A stretch of 64,000 nucleotides of DNA from Defluviitaleaceae bacterium (GTDB lineage Bacteria; Bacillota; Clostridia; Lachnospirales; WQUN01): positions 1 through 64,000 of the forward strand of contig WRLD01000009.1 of assembly GCA_009777845.1 (NCBI GenBank), given 5' to 3'. Positions 8,383 to 17,202 of the stretch are shown one piece after another (the first letter of the stretch is position 1; every line of letters starts with the position of its first letter). The position numbers and the translations under genes are program-made. The notes beneath the pieces are model-generated. The model was not told where the DNA came from and did not search any database. It saw nothing but the letters and a program-made list of their open reading frames with translations.

Positions 8383-9933
8383 ATGGACGGCATAAACAAT
8401 TTTCCTGTATACGAGCCGATTACCCTTGACACTGCGGCGGTTAATCGCCAAGCACAAGCCCAAGCGCAGCCCGAAAGCTCCGCGCCAGCCTTGCCGACCG
8501 CGGAGGCCGTGCCGCCTACGCCCGAGCAGGTTTTGGCGGACACGCTTATGGGCTACGGCTTTAAAGTAACCGAGGAAAACAAGGCAATGCTACAGCTTAT
8601 GCTAGAAAATGGTATTCCGCTAACTAAAGAGAATGTCCAACGCATGAATCAAGCGTTAAAGCTCACGCAGTCCGAGGACAAGGCGTTGTTTATTTTGCAG
8701 AATAATATGAAGCTAAGCCAAGCAAACGCCGCCCATTTGGACGCGCTCGTTAGCGGTCAGTTTAAGCTGAATAAGCAGTTGGGCGGCTTGCTTTTTGCTG
8801 TGGAGCAGTTGGGCGATAAGGCGCTTGTCGGACAGTTGAGGCAGATTTTTAGTGCGTTTTCTGTTGGTGATGGTGTGGTTAGGGGGCAGGGGCAGGGGGA
8901 AGGGCAAGCGACCGTGCAAGGGCAGGGGGAAGCGACCGCACAAGCGACTGTGCAGGGGCAAGGACAAGCGACTGCACAAGCGACCATGCAGGGGCAAGGA
9001 CAAGCGACCGCGCAAGCAACCATGCAAGGGCAAAGTCAAGCGACCGCACAGGCAACCATGCAAGGGCAAGGACAAGCGACCGCACAAGCACAAACGCAAG
9101 TACAAGCGACCGCACAAGCAACCATGCAGGGGCAAGCGACCGAACAGGCACAAACGCAAGCACAAACGCAAGCGACCGCCCAAGCAACCATGCAAGGGCA
9201 GGGGGAAACGTCCGAACAAGCACAAACGCAAGCGACCACACAAGGACAAGGGCAAACAACCGCACAAGCGACCACACAAGGGCAAGCAACCGCACAGGCA
9301 ACAATACAAGCACAAGGGCAACCCCCCGCCCAAGGTCAAGGGCAAACGCCCCCACCCCTACCACAAAACCTAACCTTCCCCCTAGAAGAAAGCACACCAA
9401 AAACCATAGACCGCTATTTGAACAACCTACGCGAATTGGTCGCACAAGTAAAACAAGCCCTCGCAAACGGCGACGAAGGCTCCGCCGCGCGCATTTTGCA
9501 AGAGGTACGCCCACTAGAAAATCACATAGACTTTCTAGCACAAATACGCGAGCAAGCCTTTGTACAGCTACCCATTTTTTACGAAAACACGGAAAAGCTG
9601 CTCGACCTGCATGTTTTCAAGGACGGCAAAAAATCGGCGGGCAACGGCAAAAAAGCCTCGTCCGCGCTGATTGCGTTAGATACGGCGGAGCTAGGGCGTT
9701 TTGAAACATATGTACAAAAAAACGCAGGCGGCGTAAGCTGTCAGTTTAGACTAGAAAGCGACGAGGTAGTACAAAAAGTACGCACCAATATACACAAATT
9801 GAGTACGCTTCTTATGGAAAAGGGCTACTCGCTCGACCATTTTTCCTTTGTTTCGTTGGCTCAGCCGTACACCCTGCTAGACCGCCCCGCCACAAATTCC
9901 GTCACCGTTTCACATTTTGACGAAAAAGTTTGA
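8383..9933 (+). CDS. FliK-like flagellar hook-length control protein with Gln/Ala/Thr repeats
   Basis: The 516-residue protein has a helical N-terminal part (to about residue 160) with motifs such as NGIPLTKENVQRMNQALKL. A low-complexity centre follows (about 165-325) made of units like QGQGQATAQAT. The compact C-terminal domain contains ELGRFETYVQKNAGGVSCQF and KVRTNIHKLSTLLMEKGYSL. The last part matches the layout of the FliK C-terminal (Flg_hook) domain, where LGxxEV is followed by an LRxxLxxLRxxLxxxGL helix. FliK measures the flagellar hook with its flexible centre. Starting at ATG 8383, it lies 2 bp after xth. The FliK call is an inference from pattern, supported by rod genes elsewhere in the window. 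Confidence 0.55.
   Translation: MDGINNFPVYEPITLDTAAVNRQAQAQAQPESSAPALPTAEAVPPTPEQVLADTLMGYGFKVTEENKAMLQLMLENGIPLTKENVQRMNQALKLTQSEDKALFILQNNMKLSQANAAHLDALVSGQFKLNKQLGGLLFAVEQLGDKALVGQLRQIFSAFSVGDGVVRGQGQGEGQATVQGQGEATAQATVQGQGQATAQATMQGQGQATAQATMQGQSQATAQATMQGQGQATAQAQTQVQATAQATMQGQATEQAQTQAQTQATAQATMQGQGETSEQAQTQATTQGQGQTTAQATTQGQATAQATIQAQGQPPAQGQGQTPPPLPQNLTFPLEESTPKTIDRYLNNLRELVAQVKQALANGDEGSAARILQEVRPLENHIDFLAQIREQAFVQLPIFYENTEKLLDLHVFKDGKKSAGNGKKASSALIALDTAELGRFETYVQKNAGGVSCQFRLESDEVVQKVRTNIHKLSTLLMEKGYSLDHFSFVSLAQPYTLLDRPATNSVTVSHFDEKV
8890..9345 (+). repeat. In-frame tandem repeats coding GQGQATAQAT-type units
   Basis: Imperfect tandem units of about 15-36 bp (CAAGGGCAAG, ACCGCACAAGCG, ACCATGCAAGGG) fill the middle of the FliK-like gene. 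Several 36-bp blocks recur almost exactly between 8945 and 9075. The opposite-strand open frames here are artefacts of the repeat. Confidence 0.85.
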
Positions 9934-9958
9934 CAACTTGACGAAAAAGTTTGACAAT
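9917..9958 (+). repeat. Two tandem 21-bp units at the end of the FliK-like gene
   Basis: A 21-bp unit (TTGACGAAAAAGTTTGACAA plus one base) occurs twice in a row. The first copy contains the last codons and the TGA stop; the second lies just behind it. It looks like a simple duplication of the gene end. Confidence 0.8.
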
Positions 9959-10008
9959 TGCTTTGCATTTTACAGATTTGTAATATATAATTTACAAAAG
10001 GCAGTTCA

Positions 10009-10165
10009 CACAACGTCACGACAAACGCACGAAGCCCGAAAGATGTAAATTAAACGCAGATTTAACGGATTTACGCGGATTATGCGGATTCGTTCGTGCA
10101 AAAATCCATTCGTGCAAAATCCGCGTAAATCTGTGTAAATCCGCTAAATCCGCGCAAAATAACCT
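10009..10165. repeat. Dispersed repeat cluster: module C plus family B array
   Basis: The 340-base gap before the response regulator holds no gene. It contains a module C copy (CACGACAAACGCACGAAGC, about 10018-10036) and a family B array (10051-10160). In family B, words such as ATTTAACGGATTTACGCGG on the left are mirrored by CCGCGTAAATCTGTGTAAA on the right, so the block can fold into a long imperfect hairpin. Confidence 0.8.
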
Positions 10166-10274
10166 TTTGAAACCTAGGAAGCTACACGCTTCTGCCATTT
10201 GTGCGTTTATCGTACACACAACACCACGAAGCGTAGCTTCATACGCACACAAAAAAACCACTCGGAGGTTGGCT

Positions 10275-10631
10275 ATGCAAACCATATTTGTAGTAGACGA
10301 CAACGATGTAAATTTAATTACTGCCGAGAAAGCCCTAGAGGGCTTCTACACGGTTTTTACTCTGCCGTCTGCCGAGGCTATGTTTGAATTTTTGGACAGC
10401 ATAGTGCCAGACTTAATTTTGCTCGACATCAGAATGCCAAAAATTAGCGGGTTGGACGCGTTAAACATGCTCAAAGCGTCAAAGTACATAGATATACCCG
10501 TTATTGTGCTTACGGGCAAGCACGACCCCGACACGGAAGCGGCGGTTTACAAGCTAGGCGCAGTTGATTTTGTTTTAAAGCCCTTTGTTGCGGAGGATTT
10601 ATTGGCGCGTATTAAAGCGGCTCTTGCATAG
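10275..10631 (+). CDS. Single-domain response regulator (CheY-like receiver)
   Basis: The protein is a stand-alone receiver domain of 118 residues. It has the acidic pair Asp8/Asp9, the phosphoacceptor Asp51 in LILLDIRMP, the switch Thr80 and Lys102 in LKPF. There is no output domain, so it acts by protein contact or as a phosphate shuttle. ATG 10275 is chosen because a GGAGG site ends six bases before it; longer versions would reach into repeat DNA. It lies 22 bp before a hybrid histidine kinase in the same direction, which is its likely partner. Confidence 0.93.
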   Translation: MQTIFVVDDNDVNLITAEKALEGFYTVFTLPSAEAMFEFLDSIVPDLILLDIRMPKISGLDALNMLKASKYIDIPVIVLTGKHDPDTEAAVYKLGAVDFVLKPFVAEDLLARIKAALA

Positions 10632-10653
10632 ATATAGATAAGGACGTGATTCC

Positions 10654-13600
10654 ATGCAAAACGAAAACCTAAAGAAAACAATTTTCCTATCCCTAGTCGC
10701 GCTCGCGCTGATTGCTTCCGTTCTCATACTGACGTTTGCGATTTTTCTGTATGCACACAATCTAGCCAATTCTGCGGACAACCAGCTTGAATTAGCCATA
10801 AAAAATGCACACATAAAAATAGAAGAAATAAAGTTTACCAGTCAAGTCGCCTCCATGGGGCTGATTGACAGTAAATATGTGGAGGGGCTTATCCTCGACC
10901 CCGAGGAAATGCACGCGCGCGCGACGGAGCGGTGGTCGGGCGTATCGTCCAACGCCTCCGCATACGTGAATATATACGACCATGAAGGCTCTGTCCTTTT
11001 TCAGACACTCACGAACGGCAATATGGGGCAGAACAAGGCGCATTTGCCGCATATCGCCGCCGCGCTTGGGGGGCGGCGTGTCACCTCCGTTGTGGAATCG
11101 GAAACGGTTCAGCTTTCTGTAAACACAAGTATGCCAGTAGTAGCCCTAGACGGCAATTTGCTTGGTGTTGTTTCCTTTGGCTATAGGCTCGACACGCAGG
11201 ACATTGTGTCACAAATAAAGCAGTCTACTGGCTGTGATGTTTCGGTTTTTGCGGGAAGCAAGCGAGTGGCTTCTACGCTTACCGACGGAAACGACGCGTC
11301 CATGGTAGGCACATTTTTGGCAGAAGATGTAATCGAGGAAATAAGCAAAACAATTGTTGAGGGCAATGTGCATGTTATGCACGGCGACTTTTTCGGGCAG
11401 AAATATTTGTTGCACTACGCGCCCTTGTATGGAATGGACGGCGAGGTAATCGGCATGATTTCCGTGGGGCTGTCACTGAAAGAAAACACAGAGCTTATCC
11501 GCGCCTTTATTATCAACGGTATTCTTATCACCATGGGCGTTTTCCTGCTTAGTATCGCTATAGCCGTATATCTCGCCGCCAAGGTGGACGGCCGCATAAA
11601 GGTATACATGGACGCTACAAACAAGGCAATGCAGGAAAAGGACGCGCTTTCGGGCTTGGAAATTATACTAAACGCGCTAAACGCAATGGTCTATGTGACA
11701 AACCCGAAAACGTACGAAATAATTTTTATAAACGATACCATGAAGGAGCATTTTGAAATAGAGGGCGACCCAACAGGGCAAATATGCTACAAGCTGTTTC
11801 AGACAGACATGGACACTCCGTGTACATTTTGTCCGTGTCACCAGTTGAACAATCAGCCCGACAAGCCTATTGTATGGGAAGAAAAAAACACCAAAACAGG
11901 CAGAAATTACTTGAATACCGACAACTATATCAAGCTGCCTAACGGAAAAACGGTGCATATGCAGCACTCCGTAGACACCACGGAGCTAATAGAGGCTCGC
12001 GAGGTAGCGGAACAAAGCAACCGCACAAAGAGCATATTTTTAGCGAACATGAGCCACGAGGTACGCACGCCCATGAACGCCATTTTGGGCATTTCAGAAA
12101 TTCAACTGCGTAACAAAACAAATTCCGAGGAAGTAATAGAAGCGTTTGAAAAAATATGCGATTCGGGTACGCTGTTGCTTAATATAATTAACGACATTTT
12201 AGACTTTTCGAGAATCGAGGCGGGCAAGCTGGAAATTTCTGGCGATATTTATGATATTCCTAGCTTGATTCACGATACCATTCAAATAAACCGTATGCGA
12301 TTCGAGAGCAAGGCACTTAAATTCTCGCTTAAAGTGGACGAAAATACGCCAGTCGAGCTGTTCGGCGATGAGCTTCGCCTGCGGCAAATACTGAATAATC
12401 TGCTGTCCAACGCGTTTAAGTACACGGAGGAGGGCGAGGTCGTTATGTCCGTTTCCTCCGAGGTAAATGACGATGCCGAAAAGGACACCACGCTTGTCTT
12501 TGTTGTGTCCGACACAGGGCAGGGCATGACCGAAAAACAGCTCGAACAGCTATTCGAGCAGTATTCGCGCTTTAATTTAGTGGTAAACCGCAGTATAGAC
12601 GGCACAGGCCTTGGCATGAGCATAACCAAGGGCTTGGTAGACCTAATGGGCGGCAAAATCTTTGTACAAAGCGAATACGGAAAAGGCTCGGTATTTACCG
12701 TGAAAATTCCGCAAAAGAAATCGGGCGATGCCCTATGCGGCCCAGAGCTTGCGGAAAGACTGCAAAAATTCCGCTTTAGGGGCATGTCCATATCGCGCCG
12801 CGCGAGGACTATTTACGAATACATGCCTTACGGAAGCGTTCTGGTAGTAGACGATATTGAGTCAAATATGTACGTGGCAAAGGGAATGTTAGCGCCCTAT
12901 GGGCTTGCCCTAGACACGGCAAGGAGCGGCAAGGAGGCCGTGGAAAGGGTAACCGCAAAAATGGCGGAGGGCAAGGCATACGACATTATTTTTATGGACC
13001 ATATGATGCCCGAAATGAACGGCGTGGAAGCGGTCGCGATTATTCGTGACATGGGCTACGAGGGTTCGATTGTGGCGTTGACGGCAAACGCGGTGTCGGG
13101 GCAAGCGGAAATGTTCCTCGCCAACGGCTTTGACGGCTTTGTTTCCAAGCCGATTGATTCCCGCGAGCTAAACCAGTATCTAATAGAAATGATACGCGAC
13201 AAATACCCCGCCGAGGTCGTAGAAGCCGCCAAAAACGAGCAGGCAAGCTACGCCGAGGTAAAGGTAACACAGCAGGAGGTCGAGCGGTTCTTTATAACAG
13301 ACGCGACAAGGACAATGCAAGTAATAGAGCAAACTCTGCAACAGCTGCAAGCAGGGGACGTGCCGCAGGAAACGGAAATGTTCACCATAGCCGCGCATGG
13401 GCTAAAAAGCGCGCTGGCGAATATCGGCGAGGTGCATTTGGCAGATATTGCCTATGAATTGGAGCAAGCGGGGGAAGTGCGCAATTTCGCCGCAATAGCC
13501 GAGGTCGCGCCTAAGCTATTGGAATCGTTGCAGTCGTTGGTTTCCGCGCTTACCGTGGACGAGGTCGCGGACGAGCAGGAAATAGAAATGTCGGCGGACG

Positions 13601-13815
13601 ATAAGGCCTTTTTGAAAGAGAGCTTGTTGGAGTTGAGTGAGCTGTGTTTAAAGTTTGACAAGCCTGCTATTAGGGTAGTGCTGAATAGACTGCACCAAAG
13701 GACGTTCCCGAGCTATGTAAACAAGATTATTGACGAAATGTCGGCGAATATATTGCATAGCGCGTTTGGTAAGGCGGCACAGCTGGCGAGGAATACGGCG
13801 GAGGATCTTGTGTAG
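10654..13815 (+). CDS. Hybrid sensor histidine kinase with Cache, PAS, receiver and Hpt domains
   Basis: This 1053-residue membrane kinase is a complete internal phosphorelay. It has a transmembrane helix (about 7-30), an extracytoplasmic single-Cache-like sensor (to about 280), a second helix (285-310) and a PAS-like domain with a cysteine-rich CTFCPCHQL motif near residue 390. The HisKA domain follows with His468 in NMSHEVRTP, then an ATPase domain with GTGLGMSI, a receiver with Asp782 in FMDHMMPEMNG, and an Hpt domain with His915 in AAHGLKS. The phosphate path would be His468-Asp782-His915 and then the upstream CheY-like protein. The ligand is unknown. No gene with a DNA-binding output is adjacent. 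Confidence 0.93.
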   Translation: MQNENLKKTIFLSLVALALIASVLILTFAIFLYAHNLANSADNQLELAIKNAHIKIEEIKFTSQVASMGLIDSKYVEGLILDPEEMHARATERWSGVSSNASAYVNIYDHEGSVLFQTLTNGNMGQNKAHLPHIAAALGGRRVTSVVESETVQLSVNTSMPVVALDGNLLGVVSFGYRLDTQDIVSQIKQSTGCDVSVFAGSKRVASTLTDGNDASMVGTFLAEDVIEEISKTIVEGNVHVMHGDFFGQKYLLHYAPLYGMDGEVIGMISVGLSLKENTELIRAFIINGILITMGVFLLSIAIAVYLAAKVDGRIKVYMDATNKAMQEKDALSGLEIILNALNAMVYVTNPKTYEIIFINDTMKEHFEIEGDPTGQICYKLFQTDMDTPCTFCPCHQLNNQPDKPIVWEEKNTKTGRNYLNTDNYIKLPNGKTVHMQHSVDTTELIEAREVAEQSNRTKSIFLANMSHEVRTPMNAILGISEIQLRNKTNSEEVIEAFEKICDSGTLLLNIINDILDFSRIEAGKLEISGDIYDIPSLIHDTIQINRMRFESKALKFSLKVDENTPVELFGDELRLRQILNNLLSNAFKYTEEGEVVMSVSSEVNDDAEKDTTLVFVVSDTGQGMTEKQLEQLFEQYSRFNLVVNRSIDGTGLGMSITKGLVDLMGGKIFVQSEYGKGSVFTVKIPQKKSGDALCGPELAERLQKFRFRGMSISRRARTIYEYMPYGSVLVVDDIESNMYVAKGMLAPYGLALDTARSGKEAVERVTAKMAEGKAYDIIFMDHMMPEMNGVEAVAIIRDMGYEGSIVALTANAVSGQAEMFLANGFDGFVSKPIDSRELNQYLIEMIRDKYPAEVVEAAKNEQASYAEVKVTQQEVERFFITDATRTMQVIEQTLQQLQAGDVPQETEMFTIAAHGLKSALANIGEVHLADIAYELEQAGEVRNFAAIAEVAPKLLESLQSLVSALTVDEVADEQEIEMSADDKAFLKESLLELSELCLKFDKPAIRVVLNRLHQRTFPSYVNKIIDEMSANILHSAFGKAAQLARNTAEDLV

Positions 13816-13830
13816 GGGATTTTAAGGGCA

Positions 13831-13886
13831 TGGAACGTGGATTTCCGCGGATTTGGCGGATTTCCGCGGATTTTATGGATTTAGCG
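13831..13886. repeat. Family B repeat, short copy
   Basis: GGATTT words spaced ten to eleven bases apart (GGATTTCCGCGG, GGATTTGGCGG) follow the kinase gene. This is a partial family B array. Confidence 0.75.
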
Positions 13887-13926
13887 GAATGTCGTGGGTA
13901 TGTTTTTGTAAGGAGTAAGGTTTTTT

Positions 13927-14037
13927 GTAGGGGACGGATTTATCCGTCCCGAGGTTGCCTCGCTCTGCGTTAATGGACGTTATCCGCCCCAAATTGACGA
14001 GCGTGCATACCTCGGGGCGGATAAATCCGCCCCCTAC
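13927..14037 (+). repeat. Family A inverted-repeat element, copy 1
   Basis: A 111-bp unit starts GTAGGGGACGGATTTATCC and ends with nearly the reverse complement, CGGATAAATCCGCCCCCTAC. The interior contains TCTGCGTTAATGGACGTTAT and AATTGACGAGCGTGCATAC. Six other copies lie in the window. It has no coding content of its own. Confidence 0.9.
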
Positions 14038-14142
14038 GATAAGGACGTTATACGCTTTGCCTACGTTCATTATTTGTCAAAAAGATTTTCACACAGGAGT
14101 TCGCACAGAGGGAACGAGGCACAGCAGGCAATAAAATGTGGG

Positions 14143-14283
14143 TTTAAAAGCGATTAAACACGGATTTAACGGATTTACGCAGATTACGCGGATTTTGTCC
14201 GCGTAAATTTACTAAACGGCGATATATTTTCCCACGAGCCAATCCGCCAAATCCGCGAAAATCCGTTAAATCCGTGTTCCATT
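14143..14283. repeat. Family B element, near-full-length copy
   Basis: The left arm AACACGGATTTAACGGATTT is mirrored by the right arm AATCCGTTAAATCCGTGTT around the core ACTAAACGGCGATATATTTT. The same core occurs at 34901-35055. A further half copy follows at 14340-14413. The whole 13816-14430 stretch has no gene. Confidence 0.85.
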
Positions 14284-14432
14284 ACCCTTAATTTACATGG
14301 ATAAAAGCTGTATTCCACTGTCGTCAACTTACACGGAAAAAATCCGCGAAAATCCGCCAAATCCGCGAAAATCCGCGTTCCATTATCTTTTAAATCCGCG
14401 TTCCATAGTCTTTTGAATTTCTGTCAGCACAC

Positions 14433-14463
14433 AAAAAAAAGGGCTTGTCCCAAAACAAGCCCT
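14433..14463 (-). terminator. Intrinsic terminator of abrB
   Basis: On the minus strand the stem GGGCTTGT/ACAAGCCC (14441-14462) is followed by eight T. It lies 19 bases after the abrB stop. Confidence 0.9.
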
Positions 14464-14481
14464 CAAAAAACTACTAAAAAC

Positions 14482-14739
14482 CTACTTCAACAACCCTGCG
14501 GCCTTCGCCATTTCCTTAATCGCTTGCTTAGACACCTTGCGGCCATTGTACTCGATAAGCTCGTCGGTAGAACCTGTAAAGGTACAAGCGGGGTCGTATC
14601 TTTTAAGTATGACGGAATCGTCATCTACGAAAATTTCGACATGCTTTCCGTTGTTTATGTTCATGCCCCTACGGATTTCTATAGGGAGTACAACACGCCC
14701 AAGCTCGTCAATTTTCCTTGTTATTCCTGTAGCTCTCAT
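14482..14739 (-). CDS. abrB: AbrB/SpoVT family transition-state regulator
   Basis: The 85-residue protein begins MRATGITRKIDELGRVVLP, the swapped-hairpin DNA-binding domain of AbrB/SpoVT, and ends with a short tail rich in Lys and Ala. In Bacillus, AbrB represses stationary-phase genes and SpoVT tunes late sporulation; length and sequence fit AbrB better (SpoVT is about 178 residues). The ATG at 14739 has a perfect AAAGGAGGTG site; a longer open frame upstream has none. It has its own promoter (14833-14860) and terminator, so it is monocistronic. Target genes are not visible here. Confidence 0.9.
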   Translation of the reverse strand: MRATGITRKIDELGRVVLPIEIRRGMNINNGKHVEIFVDDDSVILKRYDPACTFTGSTDELIEYNGRKVSKQAIKEMAKAAGLLK

Positions 14740-14832
14740 TGTGACACCTCCTTTCAGTTGGTATGGGCGAAAGCACGCCCGAATAGCAGATTTAAAGGGT
14801 TTGAAGAACAAGACCTCATCAGTCATAACCAA

Positions 14833-14860
14833 AGTATACCATACCTGTAAGAAAATGCAA
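14833..14860 (-). promoter_or_regulatory. Sigma-A-type promoter of abrB
   Basis: On the minus strand TTGCAT and TATACT are separated by 16 bases. They lie about 95 bases upstream of the abrB ATG. Confidence 0.65.
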
Positions 14861-14951
14861 GTAAAAAAGGAAAAAAAATATACGCTGTCATTTTTTGGTA
14901 ATATTCTGGTAGCATTTTGGTAACATTTTTTTGCTATCTTCCCAAAAACGC

Positions 14952-14980
14952 TTGCAAATACACAAAGCATGTGATACAAT
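14952..14980 (+). promoter_or_regulatory. Sigma-A-type promoter of the rimP-ribF operon
   Basis: TTGCAA (14952-14957) and TACAAT (14975-14980) are separated by 17 bases and face rimP. Transcription would start near 14987. It is the only strong promoter seen before the eight-gene operon. Confidence 0.75.
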
Positions 14981-15022
14981 CACGTTGTAAAATGGAATGT
15001 TATTGAATAGTTGTGCGATTAG

Positions 15023-15044
15023 AGAGTGGGTGCTGACCCACTCT
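15023..15044 (+). promoter_or_regulatory. Leader hairpin upstream of rimP
   Basis: A perfect 9-bp stem AGAGTGGGT/ACCCACTCT with loop GCTG is followed by a T-rich stretch. A similar GTGGG/CCCAC hairpin precedes rimP in many Bacillota. It may attenuate transcription or protect the transcript start; the role is inferred. Confidence 0.65.
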
Positions 15045-15126
15045 TATATTTTGCAGACGTGTTGTTTTGCCGCTGGAGCGGCAGGGTCGTAGGGACAGCG
15101 TCCCTACTGAAAATGGAGGTTCGCCC

Positions 15127-15627
15127 TTGAACTTGCTAACAAAGCTAGAAGCAATAATCACCCCTGCGGTGGAAGAAAATGGCATAGAGCTGTACGACCT
15201 AGACTTTATAAAAGAAAGCGGAAGCCATATTCTGCGCGTGTTTATCGACAAGGAGGGCGGCGTAGACCTCAACGACTGCGAGAGGGTAAGCCACGCAGTC
15301 AGCGATGTCTTGGACGAGCATGACCCCATTCCCTCGTCCTATCGCTTGCAGGTCGGCTCGCCAGGTATCGAAAGACGGCTCGTCAAGCCGGAGCATTTTA
15401 AGCGGCAAATAGGGCAAAGGGTCGCAATTAAGCTATTCGCGCCGCATTCGCCCGAAAATGATAACGAACCCGAATCCGTCACGACTGGCCGCAAGAAATT
15501 CTCGGGAATACTCACCGCGTATGAGGACGACAAAATCGTACTTACAGATATAGACGGTCAAGTCTGGACGTTCGACAAAAAGCAGGTTTCCGCATGTAAA
15601 TTAGAACAGGTAAAAGAACCAGTATAA
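15127..15627 (+). CDS. rimP: Ribosome maturation factor RimP
   Basis: RimP binds the nascent 30S subunit and helps ribosomal protein S12 join 16S rRNA. The protein shows the family's N-terminal domain (ELYDLDFIKESGSHILRVFID, here cut short), the conserved DCERVSHAVSDVLDEHDP and the SPGIERRL motif, then the SH3-like C-terminal domain. I chose TTG 15127 because a GGAGG site ends seven bases before it; the longer frame from ATG 15067 has no such site. It is the first gene of the rimP-nusA-ylxR-infB-rbfA-nrnA-truB-ribF operon and ends 11 bp before nusA. Confidence 0.95.
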   Translation: MNLLTKLEAIITPAVEENGIELYDLDFIKESGSHILRVFIDKEGGVDLNDCERVSHAVSDVLDEHDPIPSSYRLQVGSPGIERRLVKPEHFKRQIGQRVAIKLFAPHSPENDNEPESVTTGRKKFSGILTAYEDDKIVLTDIDGQVWTFDKKQVSACKLEQVKEPV

Positions 15628-15638
15628 AGGAGATACAA

Positions 15639-16961
15639 ATGGATAACGGCAGAGAACTTATTGAAGCGTTGGCACAGGTTTCACACGAAAAGGGAATAGA
15701 CAAGGAAGTTATTTTTGAGGCGCTAGAGGCCTCCCTTGTGGCGGCGTGCAAAAAGCAGCTCAACCAAAACGCAGATATTCGCGTTGTTTTAGACCGCGAC
15801 ACAGGCAAATATACAGTTTTAGCCAAAAAAACCGTGTCCGAGGAAATAGAGGACGCGTGGCTGCAAATTTCCTTGGAGGACGCGCGCTGTATCAATTCCA
15901 AGCTAGAGCTTGACGACCAGGTGGACATTGACGTTACGCCGAAAAATTTCGGCAGAATTGCCGCGCAGAACGCCAAGCAGGTGGTAGTACAGAAATTCCG
16001 CGAGGCAGAACGCGAAATTTTATTTAATGAATATATCGGAAAAGAGCATCAGCTTGCCATTGGTATTGTGCAAAGGCGCGACCGCCGCAACGTAGTTTTG
16101 AGCCTAGGCAAGCTGGAAACAGTCTTGTTGCCTAGCGAACAAATTCCGCGCGAGGGCTACCAGTTCGGCGACCGCGTAAAGGTGTATGTCACCGAGGTAA
16201 AGCAAAGCAACAAAGGCCCAGTAATCAACGCCTCGCGAGCCTGCCCCGAGCTTTTGCAAAGATTGTTTGAGCAGGAAGTACCCGAAATATTGGACGGAAT
16301 AGTGGAAATTAAATCCATAGCCCGTGAAGCAGGAAGCCGCAGCAAGGTGGCAGTTTATACAAGACACCCGCATGTGGACGCGATTGGCGCGTGTGTGGGG
16401 CAGAACGGACAGCGCGTAAACATTATAAGCGCGGAGCTTCGCGGCGAAAAAATCGACATTGTTTTGTGGAACGACGACCCTGTAAAATTTATCTCGCAAG
16501 CACTTAGCCCAAGTAAGGTTGTAAGCGCGGTGATTAACCCCTCGGAAACGGAGGCGCGCGTGGTCGTACCCGACCATCAGCTTTCCCTCGCAATCGGCAA
16601 GGAGGGGCAAAACGTAAGGCTTGCCGCAAGACTTACTGGCTGGCGTATTGATATAAAAAGCGAATCGCAGGCAAGGGGTACAGATTTCCTTGTGTTCCCG
16701 CAATCGCCCGAGGATTTGGCGGAGATGGAATCAGCATATGCCGATTTTTACGATACCTCAGAGCCGCTTGGGGCGACTGAACCCGAAGCACTCGAAACAC
16801 CCGAGGCCGCCGAGGCCACAGAGGAATACTATGACGATGGGCTTTATTACGATGAGGAAAGCGGTTATTACTATGATGATGAGGGGCGGTACTACTATTA
16901 CGACACCGAAAAGGGCGAATACATCTACGTTGAGCCAGACGACTACGAATACGAGGAATAA
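15639..16961 (+). CDS. nusA: Transcription termination/antitermination factor NusA
   Basis: NusA binds RNA polymerase and nascent RNA and modulates pausing, termination and antitermination. The N-terminal polymerase-binding domain, an S1 domain (about 135-200) and two KH domains (about 230-345, with [18 protein letters not shown] and [16 protein letters not shown]) are all present. The last 75 residues or so form an unusual tail packed with Asp, Glu and Tyr (for example [13 protein letters not shown]), including over twenty tyrosines. It is not part of the standard Bacillota NusA, which ends shortly after KH2. The tail could bind cations, nucleic-acid partners or RNA polymerase; this is unknown. 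Confidence 0.96.
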   Translation: MDNGRELIEALAQVSHEKGIDKEVIFEALEASLVAACKKQLNQNADIRVVLDRDTGKYTVLAKKTVSEEIEDAWLQISLEDARCINSKLELDDQVDIDVTPKNFGRIAAQNAKQVVVQKFREAEREILFNEYIGKEHQLAIGIVQRRDRRNVVLSLGKLETVLLPSEQIPREGYQFGDRVKVYVTEVKQSNKGPVINASRACPELLQRLFEQEVPEILDGIVEIKSIAREAGSRSKVAVYTRHPHVDAIGACVGQNGQRVNIISAELRGEKIDIVLWNDDPVKFISQALSPSKVVSAVINPSETEARVVVPDHQLSLAIGKEGQNVRLAARLTGWRIDIKSESQARGTDFLVFPQSPEDLAEMESAYADFYDTSEPLGATEPEALETPEAAEATEEYYDDGLYYDEESGYYYDDEGRYYYYDTEKGEYIYVEPDDYEYEE

Positions 16962-17193
16962 ACCGCAGCGGCGTTGTGTAGGCTGCCGCGAAATGAAGGA
17001 TAAGGCTTTGCTTCTGCGGTTTGTGTCCAGTGACGAGGGCGTGTACCTCGACACTAGCGGAAAAGCGCAGGGCAGGGGAGCATATATTTGTAACAGCCCC
17101 GACTGCCTAAAAAAAGCAAAAAAGGCAAGAGGGCTAGAGCGTTCTCTGAAACGCGCTGTATCTCAAGAGGTTTATGCGATTCAAGAAAGGTAA
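16930..17193 (+). CDS. ylxR: YlxR family RNA-binding protein (DUF448)
   Basis: The protein starts near [17 protein letters not shown], the signature of YlxR, and continues with GRGAYIC and CLKKAKK, which shape the nucleic-acid-binding pocket. YlxR is always found between nusA and infB in Bacillota; in some species it binds RNase P RNA or acts as a nucleoid-associated regulator. No ATG or GTG fits; TTG 16930 is the nearest usable start, with a GAAAAGG site ten bases before it, so the gene overlaps the nusA tail by 32 bp. The YlxQ (L7Ae-like) gene that often follows is absent. Confidence 0.88.
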   Translation: MSQTTTNTRNKPQRRCVGCREMKDKALLLRFVSSDEGVYLDTSGKAQGRGAYICNSPDCLKKAKKARGLERSLKRAVSQEVYAIQER

Positions 17194-17202
17194 GGTGGCT
17201 TA

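Noticed and set aside
8713..9345. Long minus-strand open frames over the FliK-like repeats
   Set aside because: Low-complexity Cys/Leu/Gly or Val/Ala strings that arise because the repeat lacks stops in all frames; no ribosome site.
10016..10303. 95-residue minus-strand frame before the response regulator
   Set aside because: It consists mainly of family B and C repeat DNA and has no recognisable protein pattern.
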